Translations under genes and position numbers: made by a program
In this document: one piece after another, positions 7,234 through 16,047 of the stretch
Layout of the letters: each line of letters begins with the position of its first letter
How positions within the stretch are numbered: position 1 is the stretch's first letter
The notes under the pieces: model-generated
What the model was told of the DNA's origin: nothing
The model's input: the letters and a program-made list of their open reading frames with translations, nothing else
The model's database searches: none
From: Prevotella lacticifex
Lineage (GTDB): Bacteria > Bacteroidota > Bacteroidia > Bacteroidales > Bacteroidaceae
Assembly (NCBI RefSeq): GCF_019973375.1
Contig: NZ_BPTV01000001.1
Coordinates: forward strand, 1,877,104-1,941,103
Length of the DNA stretch: 64,000 nucleotides
Direction: 5' to 3'

Positions 7234-9174
7234 ATGAAAAAATATTTCAATACACTCATACGGCTCGCACCGATGTTGCTGTTGGTTCTCACTGCGGCAG
7301 GCTGTCGGCAGGACGACACCGTCATCTACCCCGACGAACAGAACACGGGTGCTGCATCGTCAGGCAGCATAAAGGGGATGTATGTCCTCAACGAGGGCAA
7401 TATGGGATCGAACAAGGCCACTCTCGACTATCTCGATTTTTCCACCGGCACCTACAGCCGCAACATCTATCCCTCACGCAACCCCGGTGAGGTGATGGAG
7501 CTCGGCGACGTCGGCAACGACATAAAAATCTACGGCCAGCGGCTGTGGATGAGCATCAACCAGAGCAACAAGGTGGAGGTGGCCCGCGCCGCCGACGCCG
7601 TGAGCATTGGTCACGTCGACATTCCCAACTGCCGCAGTTTAGCTTTCGACAAAGGCTTTGCCTACGTCAGCAGCTATGTGGGACCAGTCAATGGCCGGAG
7701 CGTTCTCGGACAAGTTTATAAAGTCGACACAGCCTCACTCCGCATCGTCGCAACGTGCACCGTAGGCTATCAGCCCGAGGAGATGGCTATTGTGGGCAAC
7801 CGCCTCTACGTTGCCAACAGCGGCGGCTACAATGCCATGCAGGGTATGGGCTACGACCGCACGGTGAGCGTCATCGACCTCAGCACGTTCTCCGTGGTGA
7901 AGACCATCAGTGTGGCACCGAATCTCTTCCGTGTGAAGGCCGATCGATACGGGTCGGTGTGGATCAGCTCACGGGGCGATTATGCGTCGGTGCCGTCACG
8001 GCTCTACGAAATATACAACGATGAGGTTGTCGACTCGGTCGATGTGTCCGTCGATGGATTCGATATTCACGGCGATTCCCTCGTCTACTACGGCAACCAT
8101 CACTATGGAGTCATTGACCTCAGAACTGGAAGAATAGTCAATTCCGATTTTATCCGTCAGAGCCCTTCCGACCCCATCCGCACTCCTTATGGCATTATCG
8201 TCCAACCCGTCACCGGCGATGTTTTCGTCATGGATGCCACCAACTACGTGTCGAGCGGTAAGCTCTTCTGTTTCAGCCGCGACGGCAAGTATAAGTGGAG
8301 CACATGGACGGGCGACATTCCGGGGCACGCTTGTTTCACCAGTGAGGGCAGCACCACGGCAACGGGGCCGCAGCCGACAACGCCATCAGCCTATATTTCG
8401 GCCGTCGACGAGTATCGTCCTGCACCGGGACAGTTTGTCAACGTCCTGCCACAAATAGATGCCGACGACAATGCCGACTCTGCGGCAGCGAAGTGCACAA
8501 AGGCTATAGCCGGGAGCATGAATGGACTCATAACCCTCGGAGCCTATGGCGGTTACGTCACCTTTCACTTCGACCATCGGGTGCGCAATCTCGAAGGCAA
8601 CGACCTGATGATCAAGGGCAATGCCTTCAACGGCAACAGCGAACCGGGCATCGTCATGGTGTCGGTCGATGCCAATCACAACGGCAAACCCGACGACGAA
8701 TGGTATGAGCTCAGGGGCAGTGCCGATGCCGACAGTGTGGGGAAGGTTGTCTACGGCTACAGCATCACTTACAATCCGTCACCGATGGCTGATATTCCGT
8801 GGACTGATAACCGCGGAGGGAACGGCTTCGTCTATCGCAACAGCAGTCATCAGCAGGAGTATTTCCCGCTGTGGGTACACGGCTCCATGACCTTCACGGG
8901 CACCCTTCTGCCACACAACGGCCGTCAGGTGAATGTCGGAGCCGGAGTCCGCAACTGGTTTCTCGACAGCTTTGCGTGGGGCTATGTCGACAACTCCGGC
9001 ACCGACGAGGGTTGCTCGTTCGACATCAGCAATGCCGTCGACAGCCAGCGGCGCCCGGTATCGCTCGAGGCCATCGACTTTGTCCGCGTCTATTCGGCTG
9101 AGAATCAGTATTGCGGATGGCTTGGCGAGACATCGACAGAGGTCTGTGGAGCCATGGACCTGCACACGAAATAA
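7234..9174 (+). CDS. BtuG-like surface lipoprotein: beta-propeller plus C-terminal domain
   Basis: 646-aa lipoprotein; the signal peptide ends in LTAAGC (Cys24). Residues about 45-370 repeat YVLNEGN, LYVANSGGYN and VSVIDLSTFSVVKTI type blades, that is a YncE/DUF5074-type beta-propeller like BtuG, the Bacteroides surface protein that captures B12 for BtuB. The last about 250 residues form a different beta-rich domain (GAYGGYVTFHFDHRVRN, then VSVDANHNGKPDDEWYEL with an Asp/Asn-rich, possibly Ca-binding loop). It lies 86 bp after btuB under the same riboswitch. Propeller and C-terminal domain are fused here; the role of the C-terminal part is unknown to me. Confidence 0.82.
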   Translation: MKKYFNTLIRLAPMLLLVLTAAGCRQDDTVIYPDEQNTGAASSGSIKGMYVLNEGNMGSNKATLDYLDFSTGTYSRNIYPSRNPGEVMELGDVGNDIKIYGQRLWMSINQSNKVEVARAADAVSIGHVDIPNCRSLAFDKGFAYVSSYVGPVNGRSVLGQVYKVDTASLRIVATCTVGYQPEEMAIVGNRLYVANSGGYNAMQGMGYDRTVSVIDLSTFSVVKTISVAPNLFRVKADRYGSVWISSRGDYASVPSRLYEIYNDEVVDSVDVSVDGFDIHGDSLVYYGNHHYGVIDLRTGRIVNSDFIRQSPSDPIRTPYGIIVQPVTGDVFVMDATNYVSSGKLFCFSRDGKYKWSTWTGDIPGHACFTSEGSTTATGPQPTTPSAYISAVDEYRPAPGQFVNVLPQIDADDNADSAAAKCTKAIAGSMNGLITLGAYGGYVTFHFDHRVRNLEGNDLMIKGNAFNGNSEPGIVMVSVDANHNGKPDDEWYELRGSADADSVGKVVYGYSITYNPSPMADIPWTDNRGGNGFVYRNSSHQQEYFPLWVHGSMTFTGTLLPHNGRQVNVGAGVRNWFLDSFAWGYVDNSGTDEGCSFDISNAVDSQRRPVSLEAIDFVRVYSAENQYCGWLGETSTEVCGAMDLHTK

Positions 9175-9201
9175 ATTATCAACAACCAAAATAAGTTTTA
9201 T

Positions 9202-10098
9202 ATGAAGCACTTTTACACTTTCATCCTCGCGGCTCTGACCGCAGTGCCATCTTTGGCACAACAGACAACTACAGCAGTGGCAACATTCGACAATGTTGAG
9301 GGAGTGACCCTCAACGCCGACAGCGTCTACAATGGTTCTACTGCAAAAGCCACCGACTCAGTCACTTACGAGTCGTACGGCTCAACGGTGACAACCTACT
9401 ACTGCAACTTCAAGCAGGGACCGTTCACCTTCTCGCAGAGCATCACCCCGGAATGGGGCTCATGGACGGGATTCGCTATCTCGGCCTGCAAGGACACAAC
9501 CTACAAGAGCTATGTCCTCGGACAGTATCACAATGTTGCGGGAGGAGCTTACGAGGGGTCCAACTATGCGGTTCTTTATAGCTCATCCGACAGCATAACC
9601 GTCGACAAGGGCACTACGCTCGAGTATGTCTACATCACGAATTCGGCTTTCTCGCACCATAACTTTGCTTTTGGCGACAGCCCAGCAAGTGCCTTCACCA
9701 AGGACGGCGACTTCTTCAAAGTGACGATAATCGGTGTGAAGGACGACAATACAACGGTGACGAAGGATGTCACTCTGGCAAACTATCACGACGGAGCCCT
9801 CGATTATATCGACAAATGGGAGAAGGTAGACCTCAGCGAGCTCGGTGAGGTAAGGGCCATAAAGTTCGCCTTCGACGGTTCAGATAAGGGCAATTGGGGT
9901 CTCAACACAGCCACTTACGTTTGTCTCGACAACCTCACGGCAGCAGTCACCAACGGCATCAGCAATGTCGGCGAATCACGCGATGCAGTCGAGGTAGCGC
10001 GCTACAGCCTCAACGGCACCCGTCTGACGGCTCCTTGCAAGGGCATCAACATCGTCCGCATGAGCGACGGCACAACCCGCAAAGTCATAGTAAAGTAA
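9202..10098 (+). CDS. DUF4465-like secreted protein of the B12 operon with Por-type sorting tail
   Basis: 298-aa exported protein (signal peptide MKHFYTFILAALTAVPSLAQ). The body is beta-rich with many aromatic residues (FDNVEG, GSWTGFAISACKDTT, NFAFGD, LDNLTAAVTNG), resembling DUF4465 proteins found beside B12 receptors in Bacteroidetes. The end (ARYSLNGTRL, then GINIVRMSDGTTRKVIVK) looks like a type 9 secretion sorting domain, suggesting surface attachment. It lies 27 bp after the BtuG-like gene. A role as an additional surface B12-binding protein, comparable to BtuH, is plausible but inferred from position. Confidence 0.75.
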   Translation: MKHFYTFILAALTAVPSLAQQTTTAVATFDNVEGVTLNADSVYNGSTAKATDSVTYESYGSTVTTYYCNFKQGPFTFSQSITPEWGSWTGFAISACKDTTYKSYVLGQYHNVAGGAYEGSNYAVLYSSSDSITVDKGTTLEYVYITNSAFSHHNFAFGDSPASAFTKDGDFFKVTIIGVKDDNTTVTKDVTLANYHDGALDYIDKWEKVDLSELGEVRAIKFAFDGSDKGNWGLNTATYVCLDNLTAAVTNGISNVGESRDAVEVARYSLNGTRLTAPCKGINIVRMSDGTTRKVIVK

Positions 10099-10111
10099 TC
10101 GATCTATCATC

Positions 10112-10163
10112 AACAGCCCCGGACAGCATAGTTCCTACATGCAGTCCAGGGCTGTTTCTTTTT
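10112..10163 (+). terminator. Terminator of the B12 operon
   Basis: Stem AACAGCCCCGGAC / GTCCAGGGCTGTT (one mismatch) followed by TTTCTTTTT, 13 bp after the last stop codon of the operon. Confidence 0.9.
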
Positions 10164-10562
10164 ACAATCACGGAGAAAACCTATTGATCCGCGCCTACAT
10201 TAATGGTTCTTCCATTAGCCAACACTACTTTGGGAAAAGCACCGAGCGAGAGAGAGAGGCCTGCAACTAAATGTAAAAATAAATCAAATTATTTCATGTT
10301 CTGTTCCATCTTCGTACAACATTGATTATCTGCAAGTTACTAATACATGCCATTTGGCGTTGCGAAACGGTCCGTTTTAGGACGCGAAACGGTCCATTTC
10401 ATGAGCTGAAAAGGACCGTTTTGCAAGCCGAAATGATATGTTTCGGAATGATGTAAATATATTTCAATATCTGCTTATTGTTGTTTTGCCCTCCCCGAGC
10501 CAAAAAGATGCTTGAGAAAGCACATGCCATTGATTAGCCGCTCTGCACCGGACGGTATTGTC
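10164..10562. other. Gene-free spacer between convergent operons
   Basis: It holds the 22-bp array at 10343-10452 and no supportable gene. A short reverse-strand stretch near 10185-10240 reads AFPKVVLANGRTINVGADQ before a stop, but it has no start and is too short to judge. Confidence 0.7.
10343..10452. repeat. Five-unit 22-bp palindrome array, type 1, copy 1
   Basis: 14-bp units start at 10343, 10365, 10387, 10409 and 10431: ATACATGCCATTTG, AAACGGTCCGTTTT, AAACGGTCCATTTC, AAAAGGACCGTTTT, AAATGATATGTTTC, each followed by an 8-bp linker. It lies between the convergent 3' ends of the B12 operon and the acetyltransferase gene. As RNA, units 2-3 can pair with unit 4 in a long hairpin. Confidence 0.95.
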
Positions 10563-11063
10563 TTATATCTCTTTCTCCATTATGTAGTCGTTCATGAAGT
10601 AGCCGTGGCCAATGTCATAATCGCCCTGACGGGTAACACGCAAGCCGAGATGCTCATAGAAAGCCTTGGCCTTATTATAGCGGTTGACATGCAGAAAGAG
10701 GCGGCAGGGACCGGGGTGCTGTTTCTTTACTTGGGCGACAGCAGCATCGAAGAGCTCACGACCCAAGTGAAGGCCCTGATAACGGGGGAGAACATAAATC
10801 TTCTGGAGTTCGTAGAGGTCGGCATCTATGGGCTGCACCGACACGTAACCGGCTGCATCGCCATCGACAAAAAGGAGTTGGTAGATGTGATGTTCCTCCG
10901 TCATCTGCCGGTGCAGACTTACCTCAGAGTACATCATGTCCATCATATAGTCGCACTGCTCAGCTGTGATAATGTTTTTATATGTCGCAGGAAAAACCTG
11001 CTCAGCCATGTGACGGATGATCGGAATGTCGTTAATGGTCGCTATTCTTATATTCTTCATCAT
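10563..11063 (-). CDS. GNAT-family N-acetyltransferase
   Basis: 166-aa single-domain acetyltransferase. Features are NIRIATINDIPIIRHMAEQ at the start, the central strand AAGYVSVQP followed by LQKIYVLPRYQGLHLGREL, which is the acetyl-CoA pyrophosphate-binding motif A (Q/RxxGxG/A type), and then the motif B region KAKAFYEHLGLRV. The substrate cannot be read from sequence; proteins of this kind acetylate small molecules or protein N-termini. The start may be either of two adjacent ATGs (11063 or 11060). It stands alone, 170 bp downstream of nhaD on the same strand and separated from it by a terminator. Confidence 0.88.
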   Translation of the reverse strand: MMKNIRIATINDIPIIRHMAEQVFPATYKNIITAEQCDYMMDMMYSEVSLHRQMTEEHHIYQLLFVDGDAAGYVSVQPIDADLYELQKIYVLPRYQGLHLGRELFDAAVAQVKKQHPGPCRLFLHVNRYNKAKAFYEHLGLRVTRQGDYDIGHGYFMNDYIMEKEI

Positions 11064-11175
11064 TATTATTGTTTCTGTCGGAGAGGGTTTAATATTCCTT
11101 CTGACGTCAAATTAACATTATTGCTTACATACATTAAACCTGCATCAACAGATTTTACGCTCAAACAAATGACAG

Positions 11176-11208
11176 AAGGCCTGGATAAGGCATTGTCACC
11201 CAGGCCTT
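11176..11208 (-). terminator. Terminator of nhaD
   Basis: Perfect 9-bp stem AAGGCCTGG / CCAGGCCTT with a 15-nt loop, 26 bp beyond the nhaD stop. T's flank it on both strands, more strongly on the forward strand. Confidence 0.7.
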
Positions 11209-11233
11209 TTGTCGTAGTTTGCGATTAATCTTT

Positions 11234-12607
11234 TTACAGCGGAGTCGTAAAGATGAACTCACGCAGAACATAATATGAGAGGATTCCGGCAATGTAGCCG
11301 ACGAACGCTATCCACGTAATATGTTTCATGTACCAGCCGAAGGTAATCTTCTCCAGTCCCATGACAACAACACCTGCCGCCGAACCGATGATTAGCATCG
11401 AGCCGCCGACACCGGCGCAATAAGCCAACAGCTGCCAGAACACGCCGTCGGTAGCGAAATCGGTAGCCGCCTGAATTGGGTACATTCCCATACATCCGGC
11501 CACAAGAGGCACATTGTCGACGATAGAGCTCAACACTCCGATGATACCGGTGACCATAAAGTGGTTGCCCTTGAAGACGACATTGAGTCCGCTGCCGAGG
11601 CTATGGAGCACTCCTACCTCCTCAAGACATGCGACAGCCATGAGTATGCCGAGGAAGAAGAGGATCGTTCCCATATCGATATTGCGTATGAGGTCGATGA
11701 CGCGGCACGACATTCCCTCACTCGTTCCGTTGACCTCACGATAGAAAATCTCGCTGAGCGTCCACAGACAGCCAAGAACGAGAAGGATGCCGACGAACGG
11801 TGGAAGATTTGTGAGATAGCGGAAGATAGGCACAAACACGAGACCGCCCACACCAACGAAGAAGATTGCCTTGCGCTGAGCCGATGAAAGATCGAGAAGC
11901 TCAGTGTCACCAGTTGTGTCGTTGCCGGCAATATCCGTCAGCGAACCCTTCAACATAAACTGCAGGATGAACGCGGGTATAACCATTGAGATAATTGATG
12001 GAATGAGAATCTCACTGATCACGCCGGCGGCAGTAATCATATTGGCATTCCAAAGCATGATCGTCGTCACATCGCCGATAGGTGAGAAAGCACCACCCGA
12101 GTTGGCAGCGATGATGACGAGCGACGCATAGACGATGCGGTCCTTATGCTCAGGAACGAGCTTGCGGAGAATCATTATCATCACAATACTCGTTGTCATA
12201 TTGTCGAGGATAGCCGAGAGTATGAATGTCATGAACGCTATACGCCACAGAAGAGCCCGCTTAGAGGTGGTTTTCATTACTTTCTTTACCCAGTCGAAGC
12301 CGCCGTTCTTATCGACAACCTCAACGATGGTCATCGCTCCCATGAGGAAGAAGAGGGTTGTGGAGGTGTCGCCAAGATGATTGGTGATGAGTCCGTTGAC
12401 GAAAGTAATTACAGAATCGCCCGCACCCTTGAAGTCAGGGTGCATAATGCCAACGAATGTTGACGGGTCGCACATGTACAATGTCCAGCAGGCCACGAAC
12501 ATCAGCAAAGCTATGGCAGCCTTGTTAATCTTCGTAAGGCTCTCCATGGCTATCAACGCGTAGCCACAGCAGAACACAATGATAATTGCAATTGTTAAAG
12601 ATGTCAT
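11234..12607 (-). CDS. nhaD: NhaD-type Na+/H+ antiporter
   Basis: 457-aa inner-membrane transporter with about 12 hydrophobic segments, starting SLTIAIIIVFCCGYALIAME. Family-typical stretches are TTLFFLMGAMTIVEVVDKNGG, shortened here to its FLMGAMTIVEVVD core, the conserved half-helix ILDNMTTSIVMIMILRK, AANSGGAFSPIGDVTTIMLW and SSIVDNVPLVAG. Acidic residues in these segments are thought to carry Na+ and H+. It expels sodium or lithium in exchange for protons. It is a single-gene unit with a weak -33 promoter element and LacI-type and other palindromes upstream, so regulation by an activator is plausible. Confidence 0.93.
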   Translation of the reverse strand: MTSLTIAIIIVFCCGYALIAMESLTKINKAAIALLMFVACWTLYMCDPSTFVGIMHPDFKGAGDSVITFVNGLITNHLGDTSTTLFFLMGAMTIVEVVDKNGGFDWVKKVMKTTSKRALLWRIAFMTFILSAILDNMTTSIVMIMILRKLVPEHKDRIVYASLVIIAANSGGAFSPIGDVTTIMLWNANMITAAGVISEILIPSIISMVIPAFILQFMLKGSLTDIAGNDTTGDTELLDLSSAQRKAIFFVGVGGLVFVPIFRYLTNLPPFVGILLVLGCLWTLSEIFYREVNGTSEGMSCRVIDLIRNIDMGTILFFLGILMAVACLEEVGVLHSLGSGLNVVFKGNHFMVTGIIGVLSSIVDNVPLVAGCMGMYPIQAATDFATDGVFWQLLAYCAGVGGSMLIIGSAAGVVVMGLEKITFGWYMKHITWIAFVGYIAGILSYYVLREFIFTTPL

Positions 12608-12637
12608 TTTTTATAAATAGGTTATTGTTTCAGGGTG

Positions 12638-12676
12638 CAAAGGTAATAAAACTATTTGAATTGTAAAGTCGACTTT
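12638..12676 (-). promoter_or_regulatory. nhaD promoter with overlapping 12-bp palindrome
   Basis: Perfect -7 box TACCTTTG (CAAAGGTA at 12638-12645 on the forward strand). The -33 position has TTTA instead of TTTG, with 18-nt spacing, so the core promoter looks weak. A perfect palindrome AAAGTCGACTTT (12665-12676) overlaps the -33 region and may be a regulator site. Confidence 0.6.
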
Positions 12677-12689
12677 GCATTTATTCCAC

Positions 12690-12701
12690 GGAAACGTTTA
12701 C
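12690..12701. promoter_or_regulatory. LacI-type operator upstream of nhaD
   Basis: GGAAACGTTTAC matches the reverse complement of the site before the LacI gene (3475-3486) at 11 of 12 positions. Its centre lies about 50 bp upstream of the nhaD -7 box, nearly the same distance as at the LacI gene. Confidence 0.55.
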
Positions 12702-12969
12702 TTTTTTATAATTTTGCAATATCTCTATAAAAAACGAAAACCTCGCCGTCTCACGACGTCGAGGAATGCTAGTACTTTGGTATAAAACTAAATTTACTCA
12801 AGAATATACTAAAAATATTTTTTATGCTTGCAAAATTACATTAAATTCTTGTTACTACCAAATAAAATTAAAACGATTACACTGCTTTTTTAAAAATAAT
12901 AACTATTTTTGCAGTAATGTTTGTTTAAATATCATTACGGACAGACCGAAAAGACACAATAAGAAGGAA

Positions 12970-13371
12970 ATGTCAAGAAAACATTTAAACGTAGTTTGCG
13001 CTGTCGTCCGCAACGGCAACAAGATTCTCTGCACCCAACGCTGCCGTTCGTCGAAGGACTACGTCAGCGAGCACTGGGAGTTTCCCGGCGGACAGATAGA
13101 AGAAGGCGAAAGCCCTGAGGAAGCACTAATAAGGGAGATAAAGGAGGAGATGGACTGGAACATCTATGTGGGGCGGCCGTTGGCAAAGGTCGACCACAGC
13201 TATCCCGACTTCGACATCACCCTCACAGCCTTCGACTGTATGGCCCGCGATTACGATTACAAGCTCCTCGAGCATATTGATGCCAAGTGGCTGACAGTCG
13301 GGGAGTTGTCAAAGCTCCAGTGGACTGAGGCCGACAGAGAATTAATTGAAAGTATGGAGAAAACAAAATGA
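12970..13371 (+). CDS. Nudix hydrolase, MutT-like
   Basis: 133-aa nucleotide pyrophosphohydrolase, probably cleaning oxidised or non-canonical dNTPs. The Nudix box is present as GQIEEGESPEEALIREIKEE; the usual Gly after the second EE pair is Asp (EEMDW). I chose ATG 12970 (MSRKHLNVVCAVVR), preceded by AAGAAGGA, rather than an upstream in-frame ATG at 12766, because the intervening translation is AT-driven and unlike the family. First gene of a unit with the B3/4-domain gene (4-bp ATGA overlap) and ligA. A -7-like TATTTTTG lies at 12904-12911. Confidence 0.88.
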   Translation: MSRKHLNVVCAVVRNGNKILCTQRCRSSKDYVSEHWEFPGGQIEEGESPEEALIREIKEEMDWNIYVGRPLAKVDHSYPDFDITLTAFDCMARDYDYKLLEHIDAKWLTVGELSKLQWTEADRELIESMEKTK

Positions 13372-14033
13372 AGATAGAAGTATCGGAAGAGATAGAAAAT
13401 GTGTGCCCGGGATTTGTAGGTGCATGCATCGACGCGAAAGTCGTCAACTCAAAATTCTGTCAGCCGTTGTGGGACGAGATTCATCAACTCGGTGAGAAGT
13501 TCAAAGCCTCGCTGACCACTGAAACGCTGAAGGAGATTCCATCCATCGCCGCTACCCGCCGCGTTTATCGCGCTTGCGGTAAGGATCCCTCGCGCTACAG
13601 ACCGGCTGCGGAGGCCCTCATCCGCCGTATGCTCAAGGGCAAGGAACTCTATCAGATAGACACCCTCGTCGACCTCATCAACGTAGCGAGCATCGCCTAC
13701 GGCTATTCCATCGGCGGATTCGATGCCGATAAGTTTATCGGCGACACCCTTCGCTTGGGCGTCGGGCGCGAGGGAGAGCCCTATGAGGGTATCGGCCGCG
13801 GAATGATAAACATTGCCGGGCTCCCCGTCTACCGCGACGCGGAAGGCGGTGTGGGCACACCTACTTCCGACAACGAGCGGACGAAGATAGACCTCAACAC
13901 GCGTCACCTCGTCGTCCTCATCAATGGCTATGACGGCAATGAGGAACGCGTCAGACAGAATGCTGAATATATCCAGCAGTTAATAGTGAAATACTGTCAG
14001 TCGGACGGTGGTTCATACTTCATTTACAGATAA
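13368..14033 (+). CDS. B3/B4 tRNA-binding-domain protein
   Basis: 221-aa protein resembling the free-standing B3/B4 domain of the phenylalanyl-tRNA synthetase beta chain, the fold that also carries editing activity there. Readable marks are ATRRVYRACGKDPSRYRPAA, ELYQIDTLVDLINVASIAYG, IGGFDADKFIGD and a C-terminal HLVVLINGYDGN. The start overlaps the Nudix stop by 4 bp, and the stop is 5 bp before ligA, so the three are translationally linked. Free-standing proteins of this family may clear mischarged tRNA or bind small ligands; the function here is not established. Confidence 0.8.
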   Translation: MKIEVSEEIENVCPGFVGACIDAKVVNSKFCQPLWDEIHQLGEKFKASLTTETLKEIPSIAATRRVYRACGKDPSRYRPAAEALIRRMLKGKELYQIDTLVDLINVASIAYGYSIGGFDADKFIGDTLRLGVGREGEPYEGIGRGMINIAGLPVYRDAEGGVGTPTSDNERTKIDLNTRHLVVLINGYDGNEERVRQNAEYIQQLIVKYCQSDGGSYFIYR

Positions 14034-14038
14034 AAGAG

Positions 14039-16015
14039 ATGGAAGAGAAAATACAACTGATGAGAAATCTCATCGAGAAACTCAATGCGGCCTCCGACGC
14101 TTACTACAACGGACGTAGCGAGGCAATGACCGACTACGAATGGGACGCAATGTTCGACCGTCTGAAGAAGCTCGAGCAAGAAACCGGAACGGTTCTCCCC
14201 GACTCGCCGACCAACAACGTCAGTGCCGACAGTGTGGCCGGTCAAAAGGAGGAACACGAGTTTCCGGCACTGTCGTTGGCGAAAACAAAAAAGCCGGAAG
14301 AGCTCGCTAAATGGGCCGAAGGACGTCCAATATGGCTGTCGTGGAAACTCGATGGACTAACTCTCGTCGTCACGTATGATAACGGCAGGCTCACAAAAGT
14401 AGTGACACGCGGCGACGGACATATCGGTACAAACATCACCCACCTTGCTCCCGCCATCGAGGGCATACTGCCGACAATAAGCCACAAGGGGCATGTAGTA
14501 GTGCGTGGCGAGGCCGTTATCAGTTATGCCGACTTCGAGAAGTTCAACATGGAGAGCGATGAGGAATATGCCAATCCCCGCAATCTGGCCTCCGGATCGC
14601 TGACGCTGAAGAATGTCGACGAGGTCAGACAACGCCACATACACTGGATACCGTTCACACTCGTCTACACCGACAAGGAAATTCTGAGCTGGGGGAAACG
14701 GATGGACTGGCTGACGGAAGAAGGATTCCACGTCGTCGACCACGAGATTATCAGCAATCCGACACTTACGAACATCGATGCCGAGATAGACAAATGGACC
14801 GAAAGGGTCACAAACCGGCAGAACCCCTACCCCGTCGACGGACTCGTCATCTGCTACGACGACACCGCCTACGCTGCCACGGGGTCGGTGACGGGGCACC
14901 ATGCCACTCGCGCGGGATTTGCATTCAAATGGAAGGATGAAAGCGCTGAGACTGAACTCGACCACATCGAATGGTCGTGCGCGGCCTCAACAATATCACC
15001 GGTGGCCGTCTTCAAGCCCGTAGAGTTAGAGGGAACGACGGTGAAACGGGCCTCACTGTGCAATATCTCAGAATGTGAGCGACTCGGAATCGGTGGAAAA
15101 GGTTCTCTACTGAGTGTCATCAAGGCCAACAAGATTATTCCAAAGGTAATAAAAGTGCTAAAGCCCGTAGGAACTTTCGACATCCCCGAGGTATGTCCCG
15201 TATGCGGCTCGAAAGCAAACATCAGGGAGAGCGAGGCCAGTGGGACGCGCACTCTACACTGTTCGAATCCGGCTTGTCCAGCAAAACAGCTGAAAAAGTT
15301 TGCGCGTTTCGTCAGCAAACCGGGAATGAATGTCGACGGACTGTCGGAACAGACGCTACAGAAATTCATCAACTTGGGATGGATAAAGGAGTATGCCGAC
15401 ATCTTCCATCTCTCAGAGCATGCTCAGGAACTCCGCGTCCTCGAGGGTTTCGGCGACAAGAGCACAGCCAATATCCTCCATGCTGTGGAGGCGGCGCGCG
15501 ATGTTGAGGCCCGGCGGTTCCTCTATGCCCTGACAATTCCGCTCGTAGGACAGGATGTCTGCACACGGCTCCTCAGCTCCTACAACTACAAAGACCTCAT
15601 CGAAAAGGCCCGCACTACCGACGATATGGAGACTTTTGCCTCTATTTCGGGTATTGGACCCGAGAAGAGCGCATCGTTCGTGAGATGGTTCAAGAATCCT
15701 GATAATCAGGCACATATCGACCGTCTGCTCCCCGAATTGAGGATTAAGCAAGCGGATACGACGGCTGCCGGCGACAGATGCAAAGGACTTACGTTCGTTG
15801 TCACGGGCGATGTGCACCACTATAAGAACCGCAACGAACTGAAAGCCTACATCGAAAGTCAGGGCGGAAAGGTCACCGGCTCTGTATCGAAGTCGACGTC
15901 ATATCTAATCAACAACGATATAACGTCGACATCGGGAAAGAATCAGAAGGCAAAATCGCTCAATATTCCGATTATTTCGGAGGACGATTTCCTTGCCAAA
16001 TTTGCCAATGAGTAG
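14039..16015 (+). CDS. ligA: NAD-dependent DNA ligase LigA
   Basis: Seals nicks during replication and repair using NAD+. The 658 residues carry the family order: N-terminal Ia domain (YYNGRSEAMTDYEWD), the adenylation domain with active-site lysine in KLDG (Lys103) and GEAVISYADFEKFN, the OB fold, a four-Cys zinc finger (CPVCGSK then CSNPACPA), HhH repeats (LEGFGDKSTANIL, ISGIGPEKSASF) and a C-terminal BRCT domain (GLTFVVTGDVHHYKNR to the end). The length is normal (about 670). Last gene of the Nudix-B3/4-ligA unit. Confidence 0.97.
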   Translation: MEEKIQLMRNLIEKLNAASDAYYNGRSEAMTDYEWDAMFDRLKKLEQETGTVLPDSPTNNVSADSVAGQKEEHEFPALSLAKTKKPEELAKWAEGRPIWLSWKLDGLTLVVTYDNGRLTKVVTRGDGHIGTNITHLAPAIEGILPTISHKGHVVVRGEAVISYADFEKFNMESDEEYANPRNLASGSLTLKNVDEVRQRHIHWIPFTLVYTDKEILSWGKRMDWLTEEGFHVVDHEIISNPTLTNIDAEIDKWTERVTNRQNPYPVDGLVICYDDTAYAATGSVTGHHATRAGFAFKWKDESAETELDHIEWSCAASTISPVAVFKPVELEGTTVKRASLCNISECERLGIGGKGSLLSVIKANKIIPKVIKVLKPVGTFDIPEVCPVCGSKANIRESEASGTRTLHCSNPACPAKQLKKFARFVSKPGMNVDGLSEQTLQKFINLGWIKEYADIFHLSEHAQELRVLEGFGDKSTANILHAVEAARDVEARRFLYALTIPLVGQDVCTRLLSSYNYKDLIEKARTTDDMETFASISGIGPEKSASFVRWFKNPDNQAHIDRLLPELRIKQADTTAAGDRCKGLTFVVTGDVHHYKNRNELKAYIESQGGKVTGSVSKSTSYLINNDITSTSGKNQKAKSLNIPIISEDDFLAKFANE

Positions 16016-16039
16016 ACAGCCGGGGCGATGGCTGTCTAC
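16012..16039. terminator. Shared 3' hairpin between ligA and the DUF5020 gene
   Basis: Perfect 10-bp stem GTAGACAGCC / GGCTGTCTAC with an 8-nt loop. It includes the ligA stop codon and lies 8 bp from the convergent DUF5020 stop. There is no T-run, so it may act as a 3' stabiliser or bidirectional weak terminator. Confidence 0.6.
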
Positions 16040-16047
16040 AGGGGTTA

